From: Planococcus rifietoensis
GTDB lineage: Bacteria > Bacillota > Bacilli > Bacillales_A > Planococcaceae
Length of the DNA stretch: 64,000 nt
Direction of reading: 5' to 3'
Assembly: GCF_001465795.2 (NCBI RefSeq)
Contig: NZ_CP013659.2
Span: 3,056,501 to 3,120,500 of the forward strand
The notes beneath the pieces are model-generated. The model was not told the DNA's origin, did no database searches, and saw nothing but the letters and a program-made list of their open reading frames with translations. The stretch's first letter is position 1; each line of letters begins with the position of its first letter. Shown one piece after another: positions 44,417-55,440 of this stretch. A program made the translations under genes and the position numbers.

Positions 44417-44466
44417 AAACGCCTTTCCCCTCGCTCCCCCGAAGGTTCGCAAGTAAAAAGGCGTTT
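44417..44466 (-). terminator. Terminator after the M42 peptidase gene
   Basis: AAACGCCTTT (44417-44426) pairs with AAAGGCGTTT (44457-44466) across a 30-base loop; T run on the minus strand. Confidence 0.65.
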
Positions 44467-44477
44467 GTGGAATGCTG

Positions 44478-45557
44478 TTAGGTATCCAGGAAACTTTTTC
44501 CGTTCAATTCATTCGACGATAAAATAAAGTGTTTCACCAAATCCACGGTGTGATCCAAATCTTTCAGGTCCACGATCTCAATCGGTGTATGCGTATAACG
44601 GGAAGGAATGGAGACAACGCCGGACGAGACGCCTTTATGCGTCATATGGATCGCCCCGGCATCTGTGCCGATGCCCATAAAGATTTCCTGTTGATACGGA
44701 ATCGCTTGCTCATTGGCCACTTTCTCCAATAGTCCCGTCACCAACGGATGCGAAATCAAGGATTTATCCGTAATCTTGATGCATGGCCCAGCGCCCAGTT
44801 TTCGGGTACCGGTCATGAGCACATCATCGGTGTCGCTCGTCGGCGTCGTATCGATCGCTAAGGCAAAATCCGGCTGCAGGTTCGCGCTCAACACGGAAGC
44901 GCCGCGAAGCCCGACTTCTTCTTGTACAGTGAACGCAAAATGGATATCGCCATGCACCAAATCGGCTTGTTGATGGAACTGTTCGATCAATTCCAGCAAG
45001 ACGGCACAGCCCGCCCGGTCATCCAGGGCTTTCCCGACGACGCGGTTTTGCTTGGCATCGCCTATCAGCTTCAATTCGCTGCCGTAACTCACCGGCTGGC
45101 CGACTCTGACGCCCATTTGCGCCACTTCTTCAGGCGAAGCCGCTCCGATATCGATATACAGCTCCCTGTGCGAAGCGATGCGCTTCGGGTCGTCCCATTT
45201 CACGTAATGGACAGCGAGCGTTCCGATAACGCCTTGAATATAACCGTCATCCCCTTTGATCGTCACTGGCTGGGCCAGCAAGGTGCGGTTGTCGAAGCCG
45301 CCGAGCTGTTCGAAGCGCAGCGTGCCATTCGCTTCGATTTTTTTGACGATAAAGCCGATTTCATCTGAATGCGCGGCGAGCAAGATCGATGGCAAAGAAG
45401 CATCCGTCGCCGGAATCGTCGCGATAATATTGCCGAGCGGGTCTACTTCGCAAGACGCCACTTTCTCTTCTACTTCACTTTTAATATAACGTTGGACGTC
45501 TTGCTCGAAGCCGCTTGGCCCCACCAATCCACATAAATCCTTCAATACTTTATACAA
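44478..45557 (-). CDS. M42-family metalloaminopeptidase
   Basis: A 359-residue cytosolic aminopeptidase of the FrvX/PepA-like M42 family, usually a dodecamer that trims short peptides. Metal ligands: His in LLAAHSDEIGF, Asp in GKALDDRAGC, Glu-Glu in TVQEEVGLRG, Asp in LAIDTTPTSD, and His in PSRYTHTPIE. TTG start at 45557 with GGAG ten bases upstream. It follows a peptide-binding lipoprotein gene by 18 bases, linking peptide uptake with hydrolysis. Confidence 0.92.
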   Translation of the reverse strand: MYKVLKDLCGLVGPSGFEQDVQRYIKSEVEEKVASCEVDPLGNIIATIPATDASLPSILLAAHSDEIGFIVKKIEANGTLRFEQLGGFDNRTLLAQPVTIKGDDGYIQGVIGTLAVHYVKWDDPKRIASHRELYIDIGAASPEEVAQMGVRVGQPVSYGSELKLIGDAKQNRVVGKALDDRAGCAVLLELIEQFHQQADLVHGDIHFAFTVQEEVGLRGASVLSANLQPDFALAIDTTPTSDTDDVLMTGTRKLGAGPCIKITDKSLISHPLVTGLLEKVANEQAIPYQQEIFMGIGTDAGAIHMTHKGVSSGVVSIPSRYTHTPIEIVDLKDLDHTVDLVKHFILSSNELNGKSFLDT

Positions 45558-45575
45558 AATTGCTCAACTCCAGGC

Positions 45576-47204
45576 TTAGTTTGATAGGTACACATCGGTC
45601 ATTAAATCGTTGCTCATCGGATGCGGGTTGTAATCTTCCACATAATCACTTTGTGCCAAAGGCGGTGTCGTATACGCGAGCATCACCCACGGCGCGTCTT
45701 CCTGGAACAATTGCTGGGCTTCCTGATACAGCTCCGTCCGTTTGTCTTGGTCGATTGTTTCACGCGCTTCCGTAATCAACGACGTGAATTCGTCGCTCTT
45801 ATAAAACGCGATGTTTTGTGCAGGCACTTCAGCGTTCGTTTTGCTGAGGTTCGGATAGAGGAAGTTGTCCGGATCGGCCATAACGCCTGTCCAGCCGTAC
45901 ATGGCCATGCTGTGCTTGCCGTTCTTCGTATCTTCCAAATAAGTGGCCCATTCCGAGGACACGATTTCTGCCGTAATCCCAATCTCAGCCAAATCCGATT
46001 GAATCGCTTCCGCAATTTTCATCGGTTCCGGCAAATAAGGGCGCGGATTGCTCATCGTGTGTAACTCCGTTGTAAAGCCGTCCTCCAAGCCTGCTTCCGC
46101 CAATAGTTTTTTCGCTTCTTCTACGTTGTAATCGTATTTCTCCAGTGATTCGTCATGGCTCCAAAGAGACGGCGGCAAAGGGCTTGTCGCTGGATCTGCC
46201 AATCCGTTGTAAAAGGCATCGACAATTTCTTCTTTGTCGATGGCCATATTGATGGCTTTGCGCACCAAGGGATCGTCAAATGGCTCTTTTTCCATATTGA
46301 ATGCCATATAGCCGATATTAAAGCTTGGGCGTTTGATCAGCTCAATGCCTTCTGTGTCTTCCACAATCGTTGTATCGCTTGCATTCATCCCGTCGACAAT
46401 ATCGATTTCCCCAGTCTGCAAAGCATTCAAGCGAGCAGAGTTCTCGGGAATGACTTGGTAGATAACTTGATCGAGGTAAGGCTTTCCTTCCATCCAATAA
46501 TCTTCATTCTTGGACAAGGTGATGGTGTTATTGCGGTTCCATTCCTCAAACTTGAACGGTCCTGTGCCGACCGGGTTCTCGCCGATGCCGGCGCCGTACT
46601 GCTCAATCGCTGCAGGGCTTGCAATCCCGAACATGGAAATCGCCAAATAGCTAAGGAACGGCGCGGTTTTTCGCTTCAATACGATTTCCAGTTCGTGTTC
46701 ACCCGTCGCTGTCACGGACTCGATCAGGTGGTTTTCGTCTCCTTTAAATCCGCCGTAGAGAAACGGATAATAAGGGAAATCCCCTTCATGGTACGGGTTT
46801 TCAGGATCCATCCAACGCTCGAAATTAAAGACCACGGCGTCCGCATTAAAGTCGGTGCCGTCATGGAATTTCACGCCTTCGCGCAGCTGGAATGTCCAAG
46901 TCAAACCATCCTCACTTGAGCTGTATTCCGTTGCCAGTTTCGGCTGGAGCTCCAAATTATGGTCGTATTCCAAGAGTGTTTCGTATATATTGTGCGTGAC
47001 CCGAATCGATTCGCCGTCTGTCACATTGATCGGGTCCAGACTGACCGAATCAGCGCCTCGTCCATAAACCAAGGTCCCGCCGCTTTTTTCGTCTTCAGGG
47101 GCAGCGCCGCCATCACTTTCCGCGTTGTCACTGGAACATCCAGCCAACACAACGAGTCCAAATGCGATGAAAAAATAAAATAATTGACGAACTTTCTTTT
47201 CCAA
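45576..47204 (-). CDS. Oligopeptide-binding lipoprotein (SBP_bac_5)
   Basis: A 542-residue binding protein with lipobox VVLAGC (Cys about 23). Family markers: LVYGRGADSVSLDPINVTDGES, FHDGTDFNADAVVFNFERW, IGENPVGTGPFKFEEW and the C-terminal GWTGVMADPDNF. TTG start at 47204, ten bases after AAAGGAGG. No permeases accompany it; it may serve another Dpp/Opp channel. Co-transcribed with the M42 aminopeptidase. Upstream AT-rich DNA has CodY-like motifs and a 5'-leader hairpin at 47231-47262. Confidence 0.9.
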   Translation of the reverse strand: MEKKVRQLFYFFIAFGLVVLAGCSSDNAESDGGAAPEDEKSGGTLVYGRGADSVSLDPINVTDGESIRVTHNIYETLLEYDHNLELQPKLATEYSSSEDGLTWTFQLREGVKFHDGTDFNADAVVFNFERWMDPENPYHEGDFPYYPFLYGGFKGDENHLIESVTATGEHELEIVLKRKTAPFLSYLAISMFGIASPAAIEQYGAGIGENPVGTGPFKFEEWNRNNTITLSKNEDYWMEGKPYLDQVIYQVIPENSARLNALQTGEIDIVDGMNASDTTIVEDTEGIELIKRPSFNIGYMAFNMEKEPFDDPLVRKAINMAIDKEEIVDAFYNGLADPATSPLPPSLWSHDESLEKYDYNVEEAKKLLAEAGLEDGFTTELHTMSNPRPYLPEPMKIAEAIQSDLAEIGITAEIVSSEWATYLEDTKNGKHSMAMYGWTGVMADPDNFLYPNLSKTNAEVPAQNIAFYKSDEFTSLITEARETIDQDKRTELYQEAQQLFQEDAPWVMLAYTTPPLAQSDYVEDYNPHPMSNDLMTDVYLSN

Positions 47205-47230
47205 CCGGCTTCCGCCTCCTTTTTCGCTCT

Positions 47231-47262
47231 CTTTCTCTAGCGCAGTGAAGTTTTAGAGAAAG
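47231..47262 (-). promoter_or_regulatory. 5'-leader hairpin before the peptide-binding gene
   Basis: CTTTCTCTA (47231-47239) is complementary to TAGAGAAAG (47254-47262); it ends about 15 bases before the Shine-Dalgarno site. Confidence 0.45.
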
Positions 47263-47309
47263 GAAGATAGCTCCAAGTATAAAGTTATTGGAATTAATTT
47301 TCAAATCTA

Positions 47310-47324
47310 TTTTTTCAGAATTTT
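47310..47324. promoter_or_regulatory. Candidate CodY box
   Basis: TTTTTTCAGAATTTT matches the CodY consensus AATTTTCWGAAAATT at 11 of 15 positions; a weaker match (10 of 15) abuts it at 47295-47309. The AT-rich context lowers specificity. Confidence 0.35.
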
Positions 47325-47368
47325 GTTTATAGCTATTAAAAAAACACCCACTTATGACGTGAGTGTAT

Positions 47369-47588
47369 CTAGAGTGTTGAATAAGTCTATAAGCTTTTAT
47401 ATGAATGATTGCGTTTTGACATTTAGTAAATCAATGACCTAGCTTTTTATTTGGAGCAGCGTAAGCGACGAGACGACCGAGACCCCACAGTGAACATAGT
47501 GAGCGAGGAGGCTTGGGCGCGAGCCCACGGCAAGCGAGCGATAAGCTTCGGAAATTATGGCTTTTTGCCTCTCTAGCCAACACTATTT
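47369..47588. repeat. Degenerate Bacillales-type intergenic repeat (MITE/REP-like)
   Basis: The core at about 47450-47562 carries GCGACGAGACGACCGAGACC, then GAGCGAGGAGGCT, a GGGC-GCGA-GCCC hairpin and CACGGCAAGCGAGCG. This order (GACGAGAC, GAGACCCCAC, GAGGAGGCT, GCGAGCCC, GGAAAGCGAG) is the pattern I know from multicopy intergenic repeats in Bacillus and Planococcaceae. AGTGTTG (about 47373-47379) and CAACACT (47578-47584) form possible outer inverted ends. Occupies the gap after yxjI. Confidence 0.6.
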
Positions 47589-47592
47589 CCTA

Positions 47593-48081
47593 TTAGCCCG
47601 AAGCGGCCGCAGCTTGGTCGGCTTTTACGCAATCAATCGCAACGACGAGCGAAATGATGAGATGCTCCATCGTTTCATCCAGGATGTCTACTTGATACGT
47701 GTCTCCCCAGCTGAGCCATTGCTTGCTCACCGAACCGATGACTTGCCCGTGCCGAAGGATATCGAAGGTCATTTCCCACCAATTCCCCTGGACATCGATG
47801 CCTTCCGCTTCAATGGCATAACGCGGCTTCAGGAAAGTGAATTCTTTTTTGATCATGACAGCTTCCTGTCCGTCCACTTCCACGAAGAAAGTCGGCAAGA
47901 AACTAAAGGTCTTTTTTGTTATAAGCCCGATCTCTTGGTTTTCAGCATCCAAGATCGAAAAGGTCTTCGGGATTTTCAAAAAACTGCCTTCGACGAAATA
48001 CCGATCCCGCTCTTGTTCGTCTTTCACCGTGAACTTCTCGCTCAAGCTGAACACTTTTTGTTTAATATAGAGATGCTTCAT
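47593..48081 (-). CDS. LURP-one-related protein YxjI
   Basis: A 162-residue LURP-one/Tubby-like beta barrel protein of the Bacillus YxjI family. Typical features: KQKVFSLSEKFTVKDEQ at the N-terminus, repeated pairs of strands (YFVEGSFLKIPKTFSILD, VDGQEAVMIKKEFTFLKPRYAI) and a central hydrophobic helix VVAIDCVKAD at the end. Function unknown; proposed to bind lipids. AAAGGAAG precedes the ATG. A parS-like site lies 40 bases upstream. Confidence 0.88.
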   Translation of the reverse strand: MKHLYIKQKVFSLSEKFTVKDEQERDRYFVEGSFLKIPKTFSILDAENQEIGLITKKTFSFLPTFFVEVDGQEAVMIKKEFTFLKPRYAIEAEGIDVQGNWWEMTFDILRHGQVIGSVSKQWLSWGDTYQVDILDETMEHLIISLVVAIDCVKADQAAAASG

Positions 48082-48123
48082 AATAACTTCCTTTCTGGTT
48101 TCTGTTAATATGGGCTTTCGTTT

Positions 48124-48139
48124 CGTTCCACGTGAAACA
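48124..48139. other. parS-like chromosome-partition site
   Basis: CGTTCCACGTGAAACA matches the ParB/Spo0J site consensus TGTTNCACGTGAAACA at 15 of 16 positions; only the outermost base differs. It lies in the intergenic gap between the yxjI and DUF4256 genes. Confidence 0.8.
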
Positions 48140-48149
48140 TCCTTATCGC

Positions 48150-48716
48150 CTATACTTTCAAAATGCCCCTGAATCCTCTTGCAGCATAATAGGAATCCGC
48201 TCCGTTATGGTAAACAAAAACCTGTCCGTACCTGAAATCGCCAAAAATCGCCCCGCCGCGCTCCCGGATTTCCTGTGGCGTCTCGAGCCAGCTCGACGTC
48301 TTCAAATCGAACTCACCCAAAGTCTGAAGCAGCCTGTACTGCTCTTCTGTCAATAATTCAATGCCGATCTCAGCCGCCCTGTCGACTGCTGAACTTTCGG
48401 GTTTATTCTTTTTGCGCGAGTCAAGCGCCTCCCGGTCATAGCAAAGGCTTCTGCGTCCTGCCGGGCTTTCTTTTGAACAATCGCAAAACAAGAACATCCC
48501 GGTCTCTGCTTCATAGCCGATGACGTCCGGTTCGCCGCCGGTTTCCTCCATTCGATGCAACACCAACAGTTTCTCGGGGGTTTCATCCAGTTTCAGCAGG
48601 ACATTGTCCCAGCCCATCTTCTCGTGGCGTTGCTCGTTTTGTTCAAAGCGCTGTTTCAAGATGTCAAGCAAATTTTGGCGTTGGTCTTCGGTCATCTGCT
48701 TTTTAACGGCACACAT
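48150..48716 (-). CDS. DUF4256 family protein
   Basis: A 188-residue soluble protein. Recognisable family segments: LLDILKQRFEQNEQRH, VLLKLDETPEKLLVLHRMEETGGEPDV (residues about 40-66), then SPAGRRSLCYDREALDSRKKNKP and DLKTSSWLETPQEIRERGGAIF. The function of this family is unknown. AGGAGG precedes the ATG by seven bases. Same strand as yxjI with a parS-like site between. Confidence 0.82.
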   Translation of the reverse strand: MCAVKKQMTEDQRQNLLDILKQRFEQNEQRHEKMGWDNVLLKLDETPEKLLVLHRMEETGGEPDVIGYEAETGMFLFCDCSKESPAGRRSLCYDREALDSRKKNKPESSAVDRAAEIGIELLTEEQYRLLQTLGEFDLKTSSWLETPQEIRERGGAIFGDFRYGQVFVYHNGADSYYAARGFRGILKV

Positions 48717-48844
48717 TTAAAAGCCTCCTATTCAAACTGATCGTTTTTGAAAATCCGTGCTACTGCCTGCTTCCTTACTTTTGACATCCTGCATGATTTC
48801 TCCTGCTTATGGCTCTTTGGATAAGCAAGAGTTTTCGGGACAGT

Positions 48845-48887
48845 AAAAGGCATCTTTGATGAATTTGCTTCATCAAAGATGCCTTTT
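48845..48887 (-). terminator. Terminator after the second diguanylate cyclase
   Basis: Perfect 19-base arms (48845-48863 and 48869-48887). Confidence 0.92.
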
Positions 48888-48894
48888 ATTAATT

Positions 48895-50454
48895 TCACTT
48901 AATTGATTCCACTATCTGCTTGTACACAGCCACCCGATCTCGCCCATTCTGCTTCGCTTCATACAGAGCGAGATCAGCTTCCTTCAAAAGCTGCTGCAAA
49001 CTTCCGGTCGTACTCTGGGAAACCCCCATGCTCACTGTAGCTGGAATTACTCTTTCGCCTGTCACGAGTGGATGTAACTGCAAGTAGCTCCTTAGTTCAT
49101 TGCCGACTTGCTCCGCTTGCTCTACTGTAGTTCCTTTCAATGCCAGCACAAACTCCTCGCCGCCGTAACGGGCAAAAATCTGCCCTTGCTGCAATTTGTT
49201 TCGGCAAATTCGTGCGATGTGGACTAGGACCTCGTCGCCTATATCGTGTCCATATGTGTCATTGATCGCTTTAAAATGATCGATGTCCATGAGAATGACT
49301 GAGAAAGGAATGGACTTCTTTTTAGCGTCTGCAAAATCCTTTTCGCATTGCCGCAAGAAAGCGCGCCTGTTGTAAACCTGGGTCAATTCGTCGTAAAAGG
49401 CTTGATGCTCCAGTTGCTTCTGCAGTTTTTTCAATTCGGTCACGTCCGTGAAAATAAGCAGCAAGCCTTGACTGCTTTCCCCGTGCTTCATGGTCGATGC
49501 GCTGATTTGGTAGATGCGCTCCGACTCGCCCATAACGGCTTGAACTTCCTGAAGGTCCATGCTCTCCAGTTCGACAGGGAACCGATTCCCTGTGAGGCGC
49601 AGCCAGATTTCCTGAAATTCCATGCCGTACATGGGCTTATCCAAAAGCGGGAAATTGTTTTTCGCGGCTCGGTTAAACTCTATCAATCGGTGAGACTTAT
49701 CGAGCACGATGACGCCATCTTTAATGTGATTGAAAATAATGTCTTTTGCCACCGGCATAATGGCAAACAAGGTCGATGAGCTGATCGCCCAAAAGTATAA
49801 AAGAGACGATAGCCAAAGCACCATCGGCACCGGATCCAACCCGCTCGGCGTCACACCAATCAAATACAAAAAGGACGTCAGCATCGGCAACAATTGACCG
49901 AACAGCAAAGCCGCTAGCTGGGGGCGGTAAGCGCGGGCAGTTTCTTTCCACTTGGACAGCAAGAGTACAAAAGCCACGAACATACAGGAAAAGATGTAAA
50001 GGCCATGGACCGCATACCAGGTCCCGATTTCCTGATAGATGAACGGCATGCCCATCACCGGGTCTGCTTCAAATACCCGATAATGCAACCCATGCCAATC
50101 GTTGGTGATGACCATCAGCAAGGTAATGAACGGCACGATCATTAGGGACCAAAATCCCGTCCTCGTCACGTTAATTCCCAAGTAGCGCATGATGAACAGC
50201 AAACCGAGAGGCGCAGAAAACGGCATGCCGATGTATTGAATGACCGTCCAAAACTTCATTTGCCCAAGCGTGTCCGCTGTCAACGCCATCCCGGCGCCAA
50301 AGCAATAAATGCCGATTGCCGCGGTATAGAGCAGGAAATAACGGGCAATTTCCGAATAATTATGGCGCTTCCGGAAAACGTATATGAGTAAAAACAAGAT
50401 AAATACTGTCGACATACAAATCAAGGTAAGGTAAATCATCAGCGGGGAATTCAC
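48895..50454 (-). CDS. Diguanylate cyclase with 7TM sensor, PAS and GGDEF domains
   Basis: A 519-residue protein. Seven hydrophobic helices in residues 1-225 match the histidine-kinase-type 7TM (HisKA_7TM) sensor, followed by a PAS-like domain (about 235-345) and a GGDEF domain. The active site is RYGGEEF with GGEEF at 431-435 and MDIDHFKAINDTYGHDIGD upstream, so it should make c-di-GMP. The RxxD inhibitory site is missing (QQGQ instead). GTG at 50454 is chosen because GAGGGGGTG lies six bases upstream; the GTG at 50475 lacks a site. Single-gene unit. Confidence 0.92.
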   Translation of the reverse strand: MNSPLMIYLTLICMSTVFILFLLIYVFRKRHNYSEIARYFLLYTAAIGIYCFGAGMALTADTLGQMKFWTVIQYIGMPFSAPLGLLFIMRYLGINVTRTGFWSLMIVPFITLLMVITNDWHGLHYRVFEADPVMGMPFIYQEIGTWYAVHGLYIFSCMFVAFVLLLSKWKETARAYRPQLAALLFGQLLPMLTSFLYLIGVTPSGLDPVPMVLWLSSLLYFWAISSSTLFAIMPVAKDIIFNHIKDGVIVLDKSHRLIEFNRAAKNNFPLLDKPMYGMEFQEIWLRLTGNRFPVELESMDLQEVQAVMGESERIYQISASTMKHGESSQGLLLIFTDVTELKKLQKQLEHQAFYDELTQVYNRRAFLRQCEKDFADAKKKSIPFSVILMDIDHFKAINDTYGHDIGDEVLVHIARICRNKLQQGQIFARYGGEEFVLALKGTTVEQAEQVGNELRSYLQLHPLVTGERVIPATVSMGVSQSTTGSLQQLLKEADLALYEAKQNGRDRVAVYKQIVESIK

Positions 50455-50661
50455 GGAAGACACCCCCTCTTTCACTGTTTTTATTCATAATGTAGCATAG
50501 TCCGATTGAAAAATATTGAAATATATCATTAAATAAAAAGAAATTTTTTACTGCAAATAGAAGAGTTGCAAAGGCATATGCCCATTTCATTGTTTTTCCA
50601 TTTTCGTTGGATGGATCCGCTGATTTCGGGAATCGATTCCGGTGAATTTTTTGCACCATAT

Positions 50662-50695
50662 AAAAATGACTTCGGCCATGGCCGAAGTCATTTTT
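50662..50695. terminator. Terminator after the acidic lipoprotein gene
   Basis: Perfect 15-base arms AAAAATGACTTCGGC and complement around CATG. Confidence 0.92.
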
Positions 50696-50696
50696 A

Positions 50697-51371
50697 TCAT
50701 TTACTCCTTACGACAACTATATTCACAATCGGGCCATCTTCTGTCTCAGCCGAATACGTGATTCGGTAATTCTCGACATAATGGACGTTGAGATAATACT
50801 GCGTTTCGGCCCGGTCGTAGCCTACTTCCCCTTCTGCCCCAAGAATCTCATCGACTTCTTCAAACGTCATGCCGACGCGGGTATCAAAAACAGTGATCTC
50901 CGAATTGGCGATATAAAAACCTTTTGCAATATCTTCGTCATCAAAGAAATAACCCTCTCCCTCGTTGAAAATGACGAGTTGGCTCCCGAGGAAGAAATCG
51001 TCGTAAGTGGGTTGTCCGTAATATTTAATTAAATCATCCAGCGATGTGCCAAGCGGCATCGGCATGGTGATGCCTTGCTGGTCTTCAGGCACTGCTTGTT
51101 CTTCTGCATCAGTCGCAGCAGTTTCAGCTTCCGCCCCTTCTGTATCTTCTTCAGGCTCTTGCGTTTCCTCTTCTGTTACTTCTTCAGCTTCTTCCTCCGG
51201 TTGTTCCGTTCCTCCGGATCCATCCGATGCGGTTGTTGTCTGCACTTCGGCTTGTTCACTTTCTGCCGGCTGTTCGGCGATATCTGTCGTTCCACACCCC
51301 GCCATGAACAAGACCGAACCGAGAACCCCGACACTCACACTCTGTTTGTAGAAACTTTTCCTGTTGGGCAC
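50697..51371 (-). CDS. Predicted lipoprotein with acidic linker and DUF4309-like C-terminus
   Basis: A 224-residue exported protein. Lipobox LFMAGC (Cys about 26); residues about 30-95 are a low-complexity Glu/Thr/Ala linker; residues about 100-224 form a folded domain with two related units (LGTSLDDLIKYYGQPTYDDF and VGMTFEEVDEILGAEGE), as in SmpA/BamE-like or DUF4309 domains. GTG start at 51371 with AAGGAGAGG upstream. Probably a cell-surface protein; function unknown. Confidence 0.72.
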   Translation of the reverse strand: MPNRKSFYKQSVSVGVLGSVLFMAGCGTTDIAEQPAESEQAEVQTTTASDGSGGTEQPEEEAEEVTEEETQEPEEDTEGAEAETAATDAEEQAVPEDQQGITMPMPLGTSLDDLIKYYGQPTYDDFFLGSQLVIFNEGEGYFFDDEDIAKGFYIANSEITVFDTRVGMTFEEVDEILGAEGEVGYDRAETQYYLNVHYVENYRITYSAETEDGPIVNIVVVRSK

Positions 51372-51535
51372 TATAACCCTCTCCTTACGTTTTTGAACTG
51401 AATCCAGTGGCTGCGACGCATCTGGTGTTAAAAAACGTTCTCTTGGTTGATGGCTCTTGTTTCCAGTTTATCATTAAACCCAACAAGAAATTACATTTTT
51501 CTGAAATCTCCTCTTCCTCCCCGGTTTAAGCCTAT

Positions 51536-51567
51536 AAAAAAAACCGGCCAGCAAAATGCTGGCCAGT
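51536..51567 (-). terminator. Terminator after katG
   Basis: GGCCAGCA/TGCTGGCC core with extra pairs and eight T on the minus strand. Confidence 0.9.
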
Positions 51568-51578
51568 CAGTGTTTGAT

Positions 51579-53870
<2,292 letters not shown>

Positions 53871-53907
53871 CTATCCAACACGCATGTGGTTGGGTATTGC
53901 CAATTGC

Positions 53908-53935
53908 ATATAATAATTCTTACATTAGAATTATA
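53908..53935 (-). promoter_or_regulatory. katG promoter region with PerR-like box
   Basis: The minus-strand -10 TATAAT is at 53930-53935. ATATAATAATTCTTA (53908-53922, plus strand) matches the PerR consensus TTATAATNATTATAA at 11 of 14 positions and would lie at the transcription start. The -35 is weak. Confidence 0.6.
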
Positions 53936-54056
53936 CTAAACTAGAGATCCGCTGAACAGCAATATGGATAAAAATTCGGGCAATTCTTTTTCTGCTTCGT
54001 TTAAAACAGTAAGAGTTGCCCAAATTTCTTCCTATAATATATTTTCATTTCCAGCC

Positions 54057-54698
54057 TCAAGAAAACTCCCTGAAGAATGAAGCGAACAGCACGAAGACGA
54101 TAATCAAAACGATGATCGTGATGATGATCCCCGGAAGCACGACGATGAAAAAGCCTTTCCAGGACGACACGCGGTGTGCTTCGCCTACCGCTTTGCAGAC
54201 GATAACGAATGTCCAGATAGAGACGACTGCCATGACGATGGACATGATGACCACAATTGGGTCGCCTTCGACATTTGTCCGGTCAGCCAGGAAGGTTTCG
54301 GGTGAGGCCAGCACCCAGATGATCAGCAGCGGCAGCAGCCAAATTTGCGGGATTTGGGCAGTGACCAGCGCCTTGAACATTTCCTGATACGTCGCCGTCC
54401 CTTTAAACAACCGGCCGACAAGCACCAGGATTGCGGCTCCAAGGAAATAGCCGAACGCGCTGCCGATCGGCCCGGTCACCAATGCCTGCAGAATCGCTGC
54501 CCACGGCGCCATATCGGAGCTTCGTTCATTCATCATCCCGATCAAACCGGAAGCAAAGCCCGTGAGGACAATGAGCAGTATAATGAACTTGAATGATTTT
54601 CGTTCAATGACGAAACGGACGGTTTCGCGCGTGCGCAGCCAGATATCGGTGAATGGATTCACCCCGCGCTCATTTCTGATTCGCTCTTCCCTTACCAT
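54057..54698 (-). CDS. Yip1-like multi-pass membrane protein
   Basis: A 213-residue protein with a cytosolic N-terminus (NPFTDIWLRTRETVRFVIER) and five hydrophobic helices (about 37-57, 70-98, 115-137, 148-172, 185-208). The NPF-W-x-R-x-R-T start plus five helices is typical of bacterial YIP1-family proteins. ATG at 54698 with AGGAGG eight bases upstream. Function unknown. Confidence 0.75.
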   Translation of the reverse strand: MVREERIRNERGVNPFTDIWLRTRETVRFVIERKSFKFIILLIVLTGFASGLIGMMNERSSDMAPWAAILQALVTGPIGSAFGYFLGAAILVLVGRLFKGTATYQEMFKALVTAQIPQIWLLPLLIIWVLASPETFLADRTNVEGDPIVVIMSIVMAVVSIWTFVIVCKAVGEAHRVSSWKGFFIVVLPGIIITIIVLIIVFVLFASFFREFS

Positions 54699-54852
54699 GG
54701 TTTCTTCCTCCTTTCTTGTCAAAGATCGCAGTGGCACAAAAGACTATCCCCTATGTTTCTTCATAACTCCCCAATACCCTTTTTTGACGAAGGGCGTGAA
54801 ATCGACGTGGAAATGATAAGCGAACAGCCAATTGAGAAAGGAGTCATGCCGA

Positions 54853-55425
54853 ATGGAAATCGACAATATGCTTGGCGCGCGTTCCAGGCAAGAATTAAGG
54901 GAATGGATGGAGGAACATTCGGCTTCGGCGAAATGTTGCTGGGTGCTGATTGGGACCAAAGAACGGCCAGAAGGAATCTCTTATTTGGATGCTGTGGAAG
55001 AAGCTTTGTGCTTTGGCTGGATTGACGGCATCACGAAAAAGACCGACAGCCATGAATTGGCACAGCGGTTTTCACCGCGCCGGAAAAACAGCAATTGGAC
55101 CGAATTGAACAAAGAACGTGTCAGAAGGTTGGAGAAATTGGGCTTGATGACTGAACAAGGGCGCCGCGTGCTCCCTGATATGCGGCCCGAATCTTTTGCG
55201 ATCGACGAAGAAATCGAATCCGCTTTGAAACAAGATCCGCAAGTATATGAAAACTTCTTGAATTTCCCTGACCTGTACCGCCGGGTTCGAATCGATAATA
55301 TCCAAGGCTATAAAAGTTATGACCGCGAAATATTCGATAAACGGCTGGAGAAATTCATTGAGAATACACGCGCCAATAAAATGTACGGGCAATGGAACGA
55401 TAATGGGCGCTTACTGAACGACTGA
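54853..55425 (+). CDS. YdeI/OmpD-associated family protein
   Basis: A 190-residue protein with the family hallmark EALCFGWIDGITKK (about 52-65), preceded by GISYLDAVE and followed by QRFSPRRKNSNWTELNKERVRRLEKLG. Members are annotated as bacteriocin-protection or OmpD-associated proteins with unproven activity; several bind small molecules. ATG at 54853 with AAGGAG nine bases upstream. Stands alone, convergent with the Dpp-type operon. Confidence 0.85.
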   Translation: MEIDNMLGARSRQELREWMEEHSASAKCCWVLIGTKERPEGISYLDAVEEALCFGWIDGITKKTDSHELAQRFSPRRKNSNWTELNKERVRRLEKLGLMTEQGRRVLPDMRPESFAIDEEIESALKQDPQVYENFLNFPDLYRRVRIDNIQGYKSYDREIFDKRLEKFIENTRANKMYGQWNDNGRLLND

Positions 55426-55440
55426 AAAGCTTGTCGCATG

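Noticed and set aside
51046..51401. Ser-rich and Phe/Cys-rich plus ORFs opposite the lipoprotein gene
   Set aside because: They are complements of the acidic Glu/Thr linker codons of the real minus-strand gene.
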